Below, one piece after another: positions 52,736-64,000 of a stretch of DNA of 64,000 nt (the first letter of the stretch is position 1; every line of letters begins with the position of its first letter). This DNA comes from Oncomelania hupensis (taxonomy: Eukaryota; Mollusca; Gastropoda; Littorinimorpha; Pomatiopsidae). The position numbers and the translations under genes are program-made. The notes under the pieces are model-generated. The model was not told the origin of the DNA, searched no databases, and saw only the letters and a program-made list of their open reading frames with translations. The stretch is taken from contig CM072511.1 of the NCBI GenBank assembly GCA_036898135.1, positions 161,410,314 to 161,474,313 of the forward strand, written 5' to 3'.

Positions 52736-52972
52736 ATGAATGACAGGCCTGGACGTGAAAAAGACATCACCCCTGCCGCAGTCTTTCCGCAAGCCTCCTA
52801 CGCCGCTCCGCCTCCGTATTGTTTGACAATAAATCCTAATGGATCGGAAAATAACGACGAAATGGGATTCCAATACTGTCAAGACAGGGTAACATCTACA
52901 CCAGCCACACTGGAAACCATCACTAAGCCTCAAGCAGCCAGTTCGTTAAACTCGTTAAAAATACAACACTAA
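52736..52972 (+). CDS. Unidentified small reading frame, 78 aa
   Basis: ATG frame of ordinary composition beginning MNDRPGREKDITPAAVFPQA, with a short proline-rich patch (AAPPPY). No domain, signal peptide or membrane segment. It could be an exon of an unknown gene or chance; no splice structure is evident. Confidence 0.2.
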   Translation: MNDRPGREKDITPAAVFPQASYAAPPPYCLTINPNGSENNDEMGFQYCQDRVTSTPATLETITKPQAASSLNSLKIQH

Positions 52973-53189
52973 AAGCCGTTTACCGCTAACCACAATGATA
53001 GAAAAACGAAGCTAACAGACTTCTTTTCTTAAAAAAAAAACACTCTTTAAGGATAATACTAAATCCAATTAACAATCGCCCAACGTAAAACTGTTCTATC
53101 GTTTTCAAAACGAACCTACCACACAGAAAACTAACGGAAAAACTGCCAGTACCTAAGTTAAAACAGAACTGATACACTGACGAGCTGCC

Positions 53190-53966
<777 letters not shown>

Positions 53967-54001
53967 GGCACCCTACCAAAGACTTAAACCAATAGCTGCA
54001 G

Positions 54002-54091
<90 letters not shown>
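54002..54091. repeat. (GATA)n array, inverted relative to the CTAT array
   Basis: About 22 GATA units, the reverse complement of the CTAT block that ends 36 bases to the left. Confidence 0.97.
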
Positions 54092-54092
<1 letters not shown>

Positions 54093-54626
54093 GCTTTTCC
54101 TATCATTCCCTGATTTTCATGAGGATAAGCAGCATCTAAAGAGGATTACAAGGCTAGATGCTGTCACAGTAACTCCAGTCCCGCATCTCTAAGTGTAACA
54201 ACCATTATCCCTGTATTACAGGCCCGGCTCCTTTGTTCAACAGTCACATTTTTTTTCCTGACCGAAAATAAAATTGAATGTTTAGGTTGTTGTTTTGTTG
54301 TTGTTGTTGTTGTTGTTGTTGTCGAAACAGGTTAGGAACCAGCACGGAAACAAAATCCCACAACCCCAACAAAAGCAGGGCTATCATTCCCCCAAAACAA
54401 ATGTCAAACATTTTGGCAACCTCGTTGGCAATAACGCAGAATTCGCTAGTATCGCTTTCAGAACCTAAGAAGAAACTGCAGAAACAGCTTGTATCGCTTG
54501 CAGAACCCTAAGAGAAACTGAAGCAACTTGCTGAAAATTGTTTAAACGATTTAGAAACAGGTGAGGCGTGTCTGTAGATATTTTTTTTCCTCTCACAACG
54601 CTGCCTTTTCCCTCCCAGGTAATCAT
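54092..54626. other. No gene; (TTG)n at 54286-54322
   Basis: AT-rich DNA. The segment AGAAACTGCAGAAACAGCTTG/ AGAGAAACTGAAGCAACTTG near 54470-54535 is a weak tandem. No coding motif. Confidence 0.45.
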
Positions 54627-54815
54627 ACCCTATCCCATAACTCGCAGGTCGTTGGGGCACCACAGATGATCGTTTAACCAGCGTACGCCATCTTACTCTG
54701 TCCTCAGCAACCCTCATGGCTTCGCTCAGGGTTAAGCCAGTTCATTCTCGAATGTTGTCCTTCCACCTCTTTTTATGTCTCCCTCTTCTTCTACCTTCTT
54801 GTACCGTGCCGGTAA
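54627..54815 (-). mobile_element. RTE-like 3' fragment
   Basis: Tail ATACCCTATCCC, then VVPQRPASYGIG-type and RVRWRTLVKRS blocks on the minus strand. GGTAAT occurs at both edges (about 54619 and 54811). Confidence 0.85.
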
Positions 54816-55362
54816 TACTAATAGCTATGATATGCATTCTGTTTAACACACTAACGTTCTTAACCTTTTTTTAGTGCGAGCACCTAAACAGCCATAACTA
54901 AAATGGGTATCTAATGGGGCGCAGTGGGCTGAGTTTGTGAAAGCGACGGAGGAACAACGAAGCTTAACGTCCTATTGCATCAGCGTTAAGGACGATCACC
55001 ACGTCGCCACCCTGACAATAATGATCATTATCATCATTATATCAAAGATGAGATCCTACGGATCTCTGTTTACGCAAAACACAACTGAAGTCTTGAACTG
55101 TAAGCTATGCCATTGCAAGCAGTGTTTTGGAGGCTGGTTGACGGCCAACAGTGCTAAAATTAACACATAATGAGAAGGAGGGGTGGGGGTGAGGTGGAGG
55201 GTGGGGGTGGTGTTGGAAGAATGCTAGATGGGGTGATGAGGCGGGATATTGGAATGAGGGTACCGACAGATTCCCATTCTATCGTGTCTCCAAGACGTAA
55301 GGCAGTGAATGCTGGCTACTACTTTGATCAATGCTGAGAGATATGACTCATCATGTCCGTTA
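54816..55362. other. No gene recognised
   Basis: Includes a short ATC/ATT stretch near 55021-55045 and a GGGGT-rich patch at 55180-55215. Confidence 0.4.
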
Positions 55363-55373
55363 AAGTTTCAATT

Positions 55374-55631
55374 ATCCTATCCTATCCTATCCTATCCCAT
55401 AACTCGGAGGTCGTAGGGGCACCACAGATGATTGTTTACCAGCGTACTCCATCTTTCCCTGTCCTCAGCAACCCTGATTGTTTCGCTCAGTGTCAAACCA
55501 GTCCATTCTCGAATGTTGTCCTCCCACCTCTTTTTCGGTCTCCCTCTTCTTCTACCTCCTTGCACTGTGCCTTGCAGGATGGCCTTTGCAAGACCTGATG
55601 ATCTGGTGACGTGGCCATACCATCGGAGTTT
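55374..55631 (-). mobile_element. RTE-like 3' fragment with 11-bp TSD
   Basis: Minus strand: KLRWYGHVTRSSGLAKAILQ and GRRRGRPKKRWEDNIREWTG, tail (ATAGG)n. AAGTTTCAATT flanks it at 55363-55373 and 55632-55642. Confidence 0.92.
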
Positions 55632-55721
55632 AAGTTTCAATTGATGAAATTATATATGAAGACGGCAAAGAGGAGAACGATGACGAGGGTTAAATTGGTC
55701 CCGGTGAACTGAGTTAGGTAA

Positions 55722-56038
55722 TGGTAAAGGTATACCTGTAACCTTTTGGTCGTTGGGGAAGGAAGCGTACGGGACCTCGCTTTTCTCTAGGCCAGCTTAA
55801 TGAAGGCGGAGCCTATCTCCTCTCCCTCGCTGCTTTACCTTACCCGGTTGTAAACAGCTCCGGGTACCCATTTACAGCTGGGTGGACTGGGGAGTGTGGT
55901 GCGCGTGTTTCAATTTGTTTGTGGCGTTTGGTGGTTGCCTTCAAGAATGGCCACTTATCCAAGTACTATCCCGGCCCGCCATTGCTTAACATGATACATG
56001 GCTAGCCTGTGCCCTGACCACGGCACTACTGCGTCGTA
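55722..56038 (-). mobile_element. tRNA/5S hybrid SINE, diverged copy
   Basis: Minus strand: GCAGTAGTGCCGTGGTCAGG (tRNA-like A box half), then GTTAAGCAATGGCGGGCCGG and GATAGTACTTGGATAAGTGG (5S rRNA intermediate element and C box), then CCGGGTAAGGTAAAGCAGCG and CTGGCCTAGAGAAAAGC, ending in GGTATACCTTTACCATT. Its 5S part is closer to a standard 5S in some positions (GTCGGGCC-like) than the copy at 45330. Confidence 0.85.
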
Positions 56039-56064
56039 CTATGGCAGTTAAATCTACGGCAAAG

Positions 56065-56115
56065 GAGGAGGAGGAGGAGGAGAATAAGAAGACGAAGATG
56101 GGGAAAAGAGACAGA

Positions 56116-56146
<31 letters not shown>

Positions 56147-56333
56147 AAGAAGAAGAAGAAGAAGGAGGAGGAGGAGGAGGAGGAGGATGTGGAAGAGAAC
56201 AAGAAGAACAAGAAGAAGAAAAGAAACAACGACAAAAACAACAACGACGACAAGAAGAATATTAACCGCTTGTGGAGGAGGAGAAGAAGAAAAACAATAA
56301 GAAAAGCAAGAAGAAGAAGAAGAAGAAGATGGA

Positions 56334-56402
<69 letters not shown>
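56065..56402. repeat. GGA/GAA/GAT purine-rich compound array
   Basis: (GGA)n, (GAA)n at 56119-56163, (GGA)n, mixed GAA/CAA, then (GAT)n at 56334-56402. Poly-His, poly-Ser and poly-Met frames are artefacts. Confidence 0.95.
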
Positions 56403-58096
56403 AAAGCTTGAAAGAGCAGAAAAAGGCTGCCTGGACATTGAGGGTGGGAAAAAAAGACACTCTCGTCGCCCATGTATGTACAGGAACGCTGCGTTTTGTG
56501 AGTCGTCAAAGGGTAGGGTGGCGACCTCTGCATCACCAGCGACCACTTGCCCTGCACCGCCAAACAGGCACGTGGCTATGGTACACACGTTGCCGTTTAC
56601 CTCTCCTCTCACGCATAATACCTCACTTCCTGTACCCTCAGAACGATTCGGCCTCCAAAGGGCCAGCCAATCAAATTAGCTGGCCAGAGCGGAGATGGTC
56701 GGAGCGACGAGATGTAGGCACAAGAGCTATCTGCCGTCACGGAAGTGTGTGCTCAACGTCACGGCTATTTGAAGAAAATCGTCATAGATGGGCATGCATA
56801 ACGTCACGGGTATTTGCCATACACGTAATAGATGTGTGAGGATAACGTTACGACGGCATGGATAATGTCCCTTACCGCGCTAATTTTGGGTGAACTATTT
56901 CACTGGGTCTCATCAAGTGTGCGGGAAACCGCTTCCGGTGTTAGCAACCTGTGTCCTCCAATAGATTTCAAGTTTCCTCTGTTCCTCCCAAATCTCCCGG
57001 AGTTCCAGGTTCCAGACATCCACTCGTTCGTCATTCTTTCGTCCTTTCTTTCATGGTTGTTCTAGCAATGTCTATGTCAATTATGTATCAGATTCCTTCT
57101 GGTTTTCTCCACAGATGCAGTATATCTGCTGGCGTTGCCGACCTCCTTACAGGTTACATTAGTTTGATGGTGGGACATTGACCGTAACCGTAGCCCGCTA
57201 CCTGGTCCTTCTGGGTGTTGAATTAATGAAAAAGAGCTTTGGTCTGTTTTTAATTGCAATTTAATCCCGGTGAAACCTCTCCTTTCCTGCTTCAAGATTA
57301 AAGTAATATTCCTGAGCAGCTAGATGGGGTCCTCCAAAGGGAGCCCACCACCTAAAATGGTGAATCACGTGTTTTCACTACAACCGTTGTTAAGTTAAGC
57401 TGTCTCCATGTATTGCGTCGCGACAACTACGGGGACTTTAAGGCAAAGGGATTAAAATAATAACAGTTTACGACTTAGATATACCTGAAAGATAATTCGA
57501 CATTCATTGACCATAATTATGCTGAGCAATTGCTGATAAGATGTAACACAAACTACAGAGAATTGTGCATGCGTGACGAATAAAACCTCAAATCAAATTA
57601 AAACCTATAATTCTATACGCCTGGCAGACAGGAATGACCATTCTAGAAAAAAGGAGTGACGTGGGAGCCTAAATCCACACGGAACCACCATAGGCACATT
57701 AAAGACAGAAATAATAGGCCTGATCACCTCAGTCAGTCAGTCAATCGGTCATAAGATCGGATGAGTGATCATACAATACTGGTCCTGTTATCCCCCTCCA
57801 ATCCTGGGTAAAGGGATGGGGCAAGTGGAGGTGGGCGAGGGGGAGGGGGTGACGCTGTTCTTGCCACACATTTCGTTTGCCTGTTTGAAAAAAACCCACA
57901 AATTCCTCCCCCCCCCCCCCTCCCAAAAAAAAATAAAAAATAAATATTAAAAATAAAAAAAATAAAATGCGAAACATTCATTCAAAAATACTTAGAGGTT
58001 TCAACATAAGCCTACATCCTAGGTCAAGAACCACAACTGTTCTAGAAGCTTGGAAAGTTGGATAACAAGCTGCTTTGGGCACTATTCTTTCTCAAT
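56403..58096. other. No gene recognised, 1.7 kb
   Basis: Mixed DNA. AACGTCACGG occurs twice and CCGTCACGG once in 56730-56815. A C-rich run lies at 57908-57920. Several frames of 70-143 codons overlap one another and show no domains. Confidence 0.4.
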
Positions 58097-58257
58097 TCCT
58101 GCCCCCGCCCCCCCCTCTCTCTCTCTCTCTCTTTCTCTCTTTCTCTGCCTGTCTCAATCCCCCTTCTCTCCCTCTCTCATTCGCTGCTCCTGTTTGTCCT
58201 TCTGTCCCTCCTCTTTCGTCGTCTTCGTCGACAAGATCCTCTGTGACCCTTCCTACC
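58097..58257. repeat. CT-rich stretch
   Basis: (CT)n at 58115-58145, then degraded pyrimidine-rich DNA. Confidence 0.7.
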
Positions 58258-58438
<181 letters not shown>

Positions 58439-58573
58439 GCAGAGGCTAGCTATCATTTTCAATTGTATTTGAGACCTCCACGCCGAAAATATGAATATGT
58501 ACATCTTGTTACTCCCTAACTCGACAAGGAAAATGCATTCATTTTTCGTTCGTTTTTTCCTCCCACAAAGAAC

Positions 58574-58632
58574 ATTCTTCTTCTTCTTCTTCTTCTTCTT
58601 CTTCTTCTTCTTCTTCTTCTTCTTCTTCTTCT
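58574..58632. repeat. (CTT)n microsatellite
   Basis: About 19 CTT units. Confidence 0.95.
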
Positions 58633-59177
58633 TTCTCTTCTTCCTCTTCTTCACCCGATACACATTGGTCGAAGGCTACTAGAAGCATGTTTCTTCTTCT
58701 TCTCTACCTTCATCTATCTCTCCCTCGAGACCTTTGAAATGACATGCGTTTCGCATTCATTGTTCGTGTCACAGTGAATAAGAAATGGCGGCCGGATCTT
58801 GATATAGGGAGAGATGCATCATTCGTTGTATTGCCTCTGACACATCCAATATTTCGCTACTGACACTCTGGGGCTGATTTCATTTTCAAACAGACGAGGA
58901 AGGAAGTGGAAGGAGGGAGAGAGGGAGAATAAATGAAGGAAGTATCAAAGGAGGAAAAGAAGTAAACATGAATTAACCAACCAAAGAAAGAATGACAGAA
59001 AAAAAAAGAAAGAAGACATGAGAAGCAAACTGAAGGAAAGAAAGGAAGTTCAAAACAAATAAAATCGAAGACGGAGAAAAAGAAAGAAAGACAGACATAA
59101 ATTACTTGGGTGAAAAAACAACAACAACGAAAGGAACGAAAGAAGACGACGATGACGACGTCGTAGAAGAGGAAAAA
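58633..59177. other. No gene; purine-rich patch
   Basis: 58885-59165 is A/G-rich (GGAAGGAAG, GAAAGAAAG words). No coding motif. Confidence 0.45.
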
Positions 59178-59590
59178 GTTCAATTCAGTTCAGTATTTTA
59201 ATTTTGCGTCTGTTCACTCGTGGTGATATTGGACAACAAAAGAAAACTAAAAGACATGAAATGAAAGAACCGAAAATAAAATAAAACGATAACAATCTAC
59301 CAGCCGGTGATTTTAAGCTAATATGACCAATATTACCAATGTCTGCATGATATCAAATGTCTTCCTTTGATTAACCGTATTTCTTGGTATTAATACCCTG
59401 TTCTTCTCATTTTGACATAATAATTGAGCATTCAAATAAAATATGTTGTTCAGAAATGTTTTCTGTACACGGACAATTAACGTCCGAAGAGCATTTTGTA
59501 CACCAATAATTTATTCTTTACTTAATTGATGCGTTCCTTTGATAATTAATTGCTGAGCAATTTTAAGGTTGTATGTATTATTCATTAACC
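59178..59590 (-). pseudogene. LINE C-terminal relic (CCHC-like tail) and 3' UTR
   Basis: Minus strand around 59490-59415 reads CSSDVNCPCTENISEQHILF followed by EC, the same tail type as CMCGKNISVYHILFEC at 11335-12258. The upstream RNase H is not recognisable. The 3' part runs to about 59178. Confidence 0.65.
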
Positions 59591-59609
59591 TCTCAATTTT
59601 AGAGGAAAA

Positions 59610-59695
59610 AAGTGTATGTGTGCATGTGTGTTTGCGCGTGTGTGTGTTTGTGCGTGTATGCGTGTGTGCCTGTGCGTGTGTGTGTGTGTTTGTTT
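59610..59695. repeat. TG-rich stretch
   Basis: Interrupted TG units with GCGTG words. Confidence 0.8.
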
Positions 59696-60004
59696 GTTAT
59701 GTAAGTTAACTGTTAATAGTTCATGAGCTTTCCTTGTTTTGTTTTATAGTTAAAGTTGTTCTGTATTCCTTTCAGCGCCTAAAGTTAAGTCTCGATTAAG
59801 CGGATAACTATTCAGAATCAGAATCAGAAGAAGAAGAAGAAGGAGCAGAAGAAGAACACGAGCAAGAAAACATAAAGCAACTCACCAGGTTGGTGACCTT
59901 AACACAGCTTTCCATTTCAATACAGCCTTGAGGATGCGAATCCGTTGTAATTTCGACTTTACTCCAACTGAGTAAAATTGTACATGAATCACCCATGTTC
60001 TCGC

Positions 60005-60066
60005 ACATTCGCACGCGCGCACTCACACACACACGCACACACCCACGCACACTCACACACACACAC
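60005..60066. repeat. AC-rich stretch
   Basis: CACACACACGCACACACCC-type repeats. Confidence 0.85.
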
Positions 60067-60177
60067 ATTTTTGTAAAAACGACATTATGATGACTGTTGT
60101 GAAAAAAACAGGGATTATTGTGACACACTTTTCATTTTCGTGACATTATTTTGACATTTTCAAATTTTTGAACCTGT

Positions 60178-60257
60178 CCCTAACCCTAACCCTAACCCTA
60201 ACCCCTAACCCAAACCCTATCCCTAACCCTAACCCTAACCCTTACCCTAACCCTAAA
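60178..60257 (+). repeat. Interstitial telomere-like (CCCTAA)n
   Basis: About 13 CCCTAA units with several single-base variants (CCCCTAA, CCCAAA, CCCTAT, CCCTTA). This is the metazoan TTAGGG repeat on the minus strand. Confidence 0.93.
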
Positions 60258-60280
60258 ACAGCTGTATCTATGCCGGAACT

Positions 60281-60300
60281 CTATTTTGACGTCAAAATAG
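60281..60300. repeat. Perfect 20-bp palindrome centred on TGACGTCA
   Basis: CTATTTTGACGTCAAAATAG is its own reverse complement and contains a full CRE-type site. It lies 23 bases from the telomere-like array. Confidence 0.95.
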
Positions 60301-61059
60301 GGCAGCCTTCCAAAAAAGTCAAAAGAAATCATGTGGAGTTCCACGAGTGTGTCACTGTAACGTCGTTTCTACATGCCCACACATTCGACAAGCACGTGCT
60401 CTGCCATCCCTTACAGTCTATAGGTGTATGTACAGTAGGTGAAAGCTGTAATATTTGAGTGTTATTCCGTGATGAAGGTATTGAGATGGTTACCTATACA
60501 TACAGCGTGGCTAAGACTACACGAAGCGTCCCTATCTTTGTAACGTTGAGAAATAGAGAGGCGCAGACTACTCCGCTACGCTGCAAGGGGGTTCACCTAG
60601 GTGTTGCTGACAGGGCAGATCCGATCTTCTCCGGGATACAGGACGTAAATAAGTTTGTTGTAGTCCATGCCTCCCCGTCATGCACTTTGCATGCAACAAG
60701 TGCCCTCAGGCACTCCATCCACCCTCTTCCTTTCCCTTTCTCCTATCTCCCCTTTCCTTCTTACAATAACCAAATCCATCCGGGCCTTTCTGCCCTACCC
60801 CGCCCACCAACCCCCGCGCTCCATCACACACACACACACCTACACCAACACACATTTTCCATTTTCTGCTTTCCAGTAACAAACTTTCATACCGACCATT
60901 CTCGCAATGGCCGAACGCGACCCCTCCCATTTGGTTTTGATTAGAAAACAAGTTGGAAAAAGGTCATCGGATCGTCTCAAATATCAAAATGGCTTGGTTG
61001 TTGTTTTTTTCTTCTTTTTTTTTTAAAGTCTAAGCATCACCAACACCCGCCACCCCCAC
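60301..61059. other. No gene recognised
   Basis: Frames of up to 161 codons overlap here without recognised domains; the 60720-60870 part is C-rich. Confidence 0.4.
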
Positions 61060-61061
61060 CC

Positions 61062-61106
<45 letters not shown>

Positions 61107-61224
61107 TCACTCTCTCTCTTTCTCGTTCTCTCTCTCTTTCTCTCTCTCCCTTTCTCTCTTTCTCGTTCTCTCTCTCTTTCTCTCTCTCCCTTTCTCTCTT
61201 TCTCGTTCTCTCTCTCTCTCTCTG
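61060..61224. repeat. CT array with ~44-bp higher-order unit
   Basis: CT dinucleotides in which TTTCTCGTTCTCTCTCTCTT and CCCTTTCTCTC recur about every 44 bases (61118-61212). Confidence 0.9.
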
Positions 61225-61589
61225 TCTGTCGCTCTGTCTGCCAGTCTTTCGCCAGAGTTGCTGAGCTGTAACAGTGGTCAGAGGGATGATACGCTGTGCG
61301 AACTTGCGGAAGGTGTGCAACTTGTGGGAAGTTTCGATCCTCGACTCTAACGCATTACGTCACGACCCCCCTCCCCCCTCCCTCCCTTCCCAACCACCGT
61401 TTTTTTTTTGTTTTTTTTTTATGCAGCAGAAAGTGCTTTGAGCAGCTTGTCGAACATTGCATTACGTTTTCATTGACATTAATTAGAGAGCTTCTAATTA
61501 GCCAGACGTTTTTTTAATTTATGTTCAGTTCTCTCTTCTTTTTTCTTCTAACGAGACGCCTTACATCATCATGTACTCTGCACAGGCTC

Positions 61590-61592
<3 letters not shown>
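61225..61592. other. No gene recognised
   Basis: Unique-looking DNA with a C-rich then T-rich patch (61360-61425). Confidence 0.4.

Positions 61593-61677
<85 letters not shown>
61593..61677. repeat. (CTGT)n-(CT)n microsatellite
   Basis: About nine CTGT units followed by about 25 CT units. Confidence 0.95.
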
Positions 61678-61685
<8 letters not shown>

Positions 61686-62004
61686 TGTGCCTGACTCTTT
61701 CCCGTGCTTTAAAAACAAAATTCCACTCCCTCTTGTGTGTCTCTGAGTTAGATGGTTTAAGAATTGAGAACATAAATGCAAGTGGATGGCTTCATCGTAA
61801 AATAGCAAATGTGCAGAATGTGCAAATGCACAAAAATATTGCGCCCAAATTCCCAAACCAGACGTTGTTAGTGTTCACCATCGATTTAGATTTTTATATT
61901 TTGCATTTTCTCTCACCGCTTCTGGGTTACGTCTTTAACAAACAATCAAAACAAAGCAGATCAACACAATAACTTCGCACGTCCATCACCAAACACTCAA
62001 CAAC
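61678..62004. other. No gene recognised
   Basis: AT-rich DNA without repeats or domains. Confidence 0.4.
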
Positions 62005-62372
62005 CCTATCATATCCTATCCTATCCTATCCTATGCTATCCTATCCTATTCTATCCTATCCTATCCCGTAACTCGGATGTCGTATGGACACCACAAAAGT
62101 TCGTTTAACCAGCGTACTCCATCTTTCCCTGTCCTCAGCAACCCTGATTGTTTCGCTCAGTGTCAAACAAGTCCATTCTCGAATGTTGTCCTCCCACCTC
62201 TTTTTCGGTCTCCCTCTTCTCCTACCTCCTTGCACTGTGCCTTGCAGGATGGTCTTTGCAAGGCCTGATGATCTGGTGACGTGGCCATACCCTCGGAGTT
62301 TCCGTTTCTTCACCACTGTGAGCAGGTCGTTGTGTTGTCCAATGGCTTGTGTGATGGTCTGTCGGACTTCGT
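62005..62372 (-). mobile_element. RTE-like 3' fragment with long pentamer tail and 8-bp TSD
   Basis: Tail of about 12 ATAGG units (62005-62066). Minus-strand blocks RQTITQAIGQHNDLLTVVKK, GHVTRSSGLAKTILQG and GRRRGRPKKRWEDNIREWT. TCAACAAC flanks it at 61997-62004 and 62373-62380. Confidence 0.92.
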
Positions 62373-62414
62373 TCAACAACAACATACTAAAATACCATTT
62401 AAAAATAAAACTTC

Positions 62415-62710
62415 TTATTTTGTCGTTCTTACATAGCGCTTTTGCAGGTAAACAGATGGCTGCTCAAGGTGATTTCCGATACGGGATTTAATCCAAGCTG
62501 CGCAAGGCACCCGCTTGCTGTCTCTGGCGCACAATCCTGGTAGACGGAGATGGTGGTGAAGAGACTTAGCACTTGCTGGATGTAGGTCTGCGGTCGGCAC
62601 TCGCCCCGTTTAGCGCATGAGCGCCAGGATCTTTAAAGTGCTGCTGATGGCATGTGTGCGTGCTCAGACTGGACCTCGGTTTACACTCTCACCGAAGGAG
62701 CAGGTGGCGC
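62415..62710 (-). mobile_element. Family E SINE, second copy
   Basis: CGGCACTCGCCCCGTTTAGC, GCGCCAGGATCTTTAAAGT, ACCTCGGTTTACACTCTCAC match 49394-49500. The head (A and B boxes) is missing. The 3' side is longer, and on the minus strand it ends AAAAGCGCTATGTAAGAACG. Confidence 0.8.
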
Positions 62711-62929
62711 TTGCTTGACTGTGCATCAGCGTCATGTTATATTGTACGGCACTTCAGGCCGTCATCTTTAAACTGTGGAACCACTGTCTGCAGTGTTATC
62801 GCTTTTTTACGCTCAATGCTTCGCTTGTTTTGCCGTTGCTTTTGGCGACGTGACAGTTTTTCCTCGTTGAAAAGTTGGAATTTCTGTAATACCCCTTTGT
62901 TGCTGCAGCGAATCCGGTCCTATATATTA
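62711..62929. other. No gene recognised
   Basis: Short unique-looking stretch. Confidence 0.4.
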
Positions 62930-63172
62930 TCCTTTCCCGTAACGAAAGTCACCATACAGATTACCGCTTAACCAGCGTACTCAGTCTTTCTCTGTTCTCA
63001 GCAGCCCTCATGACTTCAATCAGCGTCAAGCCAGTCCATTCTCGAAAGTTGTCTCCCCACTCCTTTTTTCTGTCTCCCTCGTTTTCTGCCTCCTTGCACC
63101 GTGCCTTGAAGGACGGTCATTGCAAGGCCTGATGCTCTGGTGATGTGGCCAAACCATCGGGATTTCCGATCA
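62930..63172 (-). mobile_element. Diverged RTE-like 3' fragment
   Basis: Minus strand: SRWFGHITRASGLAMTVLQG and GGRKRGRQKKG, ending near CTTTCCCGTAACG without a clean pentamer tail. More diverged than the other copies, so probably an older insertion or another subfamily. Confidence 0.8.
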
Positions 63173-63321
63173 TGGTATGAAACAAGCGAAGGCGACAGGC
63201 GCAAAGAGAAAGGCCCATGTATCTTGGCTCGAGATCTCCTGCCCTGGGCGGTTGACATTACGCTTGAGGGTACAAATGACCGCGCTTTACAAGTAACCCC
63301 TTTATTTATCATTATTATGAA

Positions 63322-64000
63322 GTGTTATGAACAGCTGGTACAGAGGCTTGACACCACCCCCAGAGCTTATGGAATGGAAATAAGTGCAGAGAAGACCAAA
63401 ATGATGACCAACAACACCAATGGCATCAACACGGACATCAAAGTTCAAGGCCAATCCCTCAAAACAGTGTATAGCTTCAAATATTTAGGAGCCATTGTAT
63501 CAGACGATGAGTCCCGACAGGAAGTCCTCTTCAGGATCGCACAAACAACTGCTGCCCTGACAAGGTTGAAGCCCATTTGGAAAGACAGGACCATCAGTCT
63601 ACATTCCAAAGTAAGACTGCTGCGCTCCCTTGTCATCTCCATCTTCCTATATGCTTGCGAAGCATGGACCCTCACAGCAGATCTCCAACGATGAATACAA
63701 AGCATGGAGATGAGGTGCTACAGAAGACTTATGGGCATTTCCTATACCCAACAAATCACCAACGACGAAGTCCGACAGACCATCACACAAGCCATTGGAC
63801 AACACGATGACCTGCTCACAGTGGTCAAGAAACGGAAACTCCAATGGTATGGCCACGTCACCAGATCATCAGGCCTTGCAAAGACTATTCTGCAAGGCAC
63901 AGTGCAAGGAGTTAGAATAAGAGGGAGATCGAAAAAGAGGTGGGAAGACAACATTCGAGAATGGACTGGTTTGACACTGAGCGAAGCCATCAGGGCTGCT
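63322..64000 (+). pseudogene. RTE-like LINE fragment, runs off the window
   Basis: The longest 5' reach of this family here: QLVQRLDTTPRAYGMEISAE (end of the RT palm/thumb), then NTNGINTDIKVQGQSLKTVY, FKYLGAIVSDDESRQ, IAQTTAALTRLKPIWKDR, CEAWTLTADLQR. The frame is stopped by TGA at about 63692 (Arg codon expected next), after which RRLMGISYTQ and KKRWEDNIREWTG resume in the same frame. The RT catalytic motifs are upstream and missing. The 3' end lies beyond 64000. Confidence 0.9.

Noticed and set aside
62930..63694. Head-to-head RTE pieces as a single twin-primed insertion
   Set aside because: Twin priming inverts the 5' part of one copy. Here both pieces carry the same 3' region in opposite orientation and differ in divergence, so they are two insertions.

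Overview
The window is eukaryotic, intergenic-looking DNA from an animal, most likely a lophotrochozoan and plausibly a marine gastropod mollusc. This is an inference from the SINE and LINE types, the very high microsatellite load and the lack of dense genes. No rRNA gene, functional tRNA gene, operon or prokaryotic signal was found. Most long reading frames here come from microsatellites or minisatellites and are not genes.

Layout. 1-5.5 kb: a hAT-type MITE, two copies of a short TATA-containing retroposon (family X), an 800-bp polypyrimidine tract, AAT arrays and tRNA-headed SINE pieces. 6.2-7.9 kb: a 45/47-bp satellite inside a dispersed element (family Z). 8-11 kb: GA/TG arrays and unassigned DNA. 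11.3-12.3 kb: the 3' part of a LINE with an RNase H domain. 12.9-14.0 kb: a 23-bp minisatellite of about 48 units. 14-24 kb: a paired dispersed repeat (W), minisatellites, an interrupted degenerate satellite, a Harbinger-like MITE inside a tRNA SINE, and a tRNA SINE with a clear target-site duplication. 24-34 kb: very large AAT/GTT, ACT, GA and GAA/GAT arrays, a 33-bp and a 35-bp minisatellite, and a large RTE-like LINE 3' fragment. 34.1-39.9 kb: two palindromic GCGCGAGC clusters followed by an intact L2/CR1-like LINE with an uninterrupted endonuclease plus reverse transcriptase frame and its 3' UTR. 41.6 kb: the only host-gene-like signal, a THAP zinc-finger exon. 42.4-47.6 kb: deeply nested retroelements. 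47.6-53 kb: SINE and RTE fragments and a second MITE. 53.2-54.1 kb: a CTAT/CTGT/CTAC array facing a GATA array as a giant inverted repeat. 54-64 kb: more RTE fragments, a third tRNA/5S-headed SINE copy, LINE remnants, and an interstitial telomere-like array next to a perfect 20-bp palindrome.

How the parts relate. The window is mainly a record of retroposition. About a dozen 5'-truncated RTE-like fragments end in (ATAGG)n tails and several have clear target-site duplications. SINEs share 3' tails with LINEs, and retroposon tails appear to have seeded many (ATT)n microsatellites. The most striking item is a SINE family whose head joins a tRNA-like A-box half to the 3' half of 5S rRNA. It is present three times, once intact with an 11-bp duplication and once split by an RTE insertion. 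Family letters X, Z, W, D, E and F are labels used only in this report.
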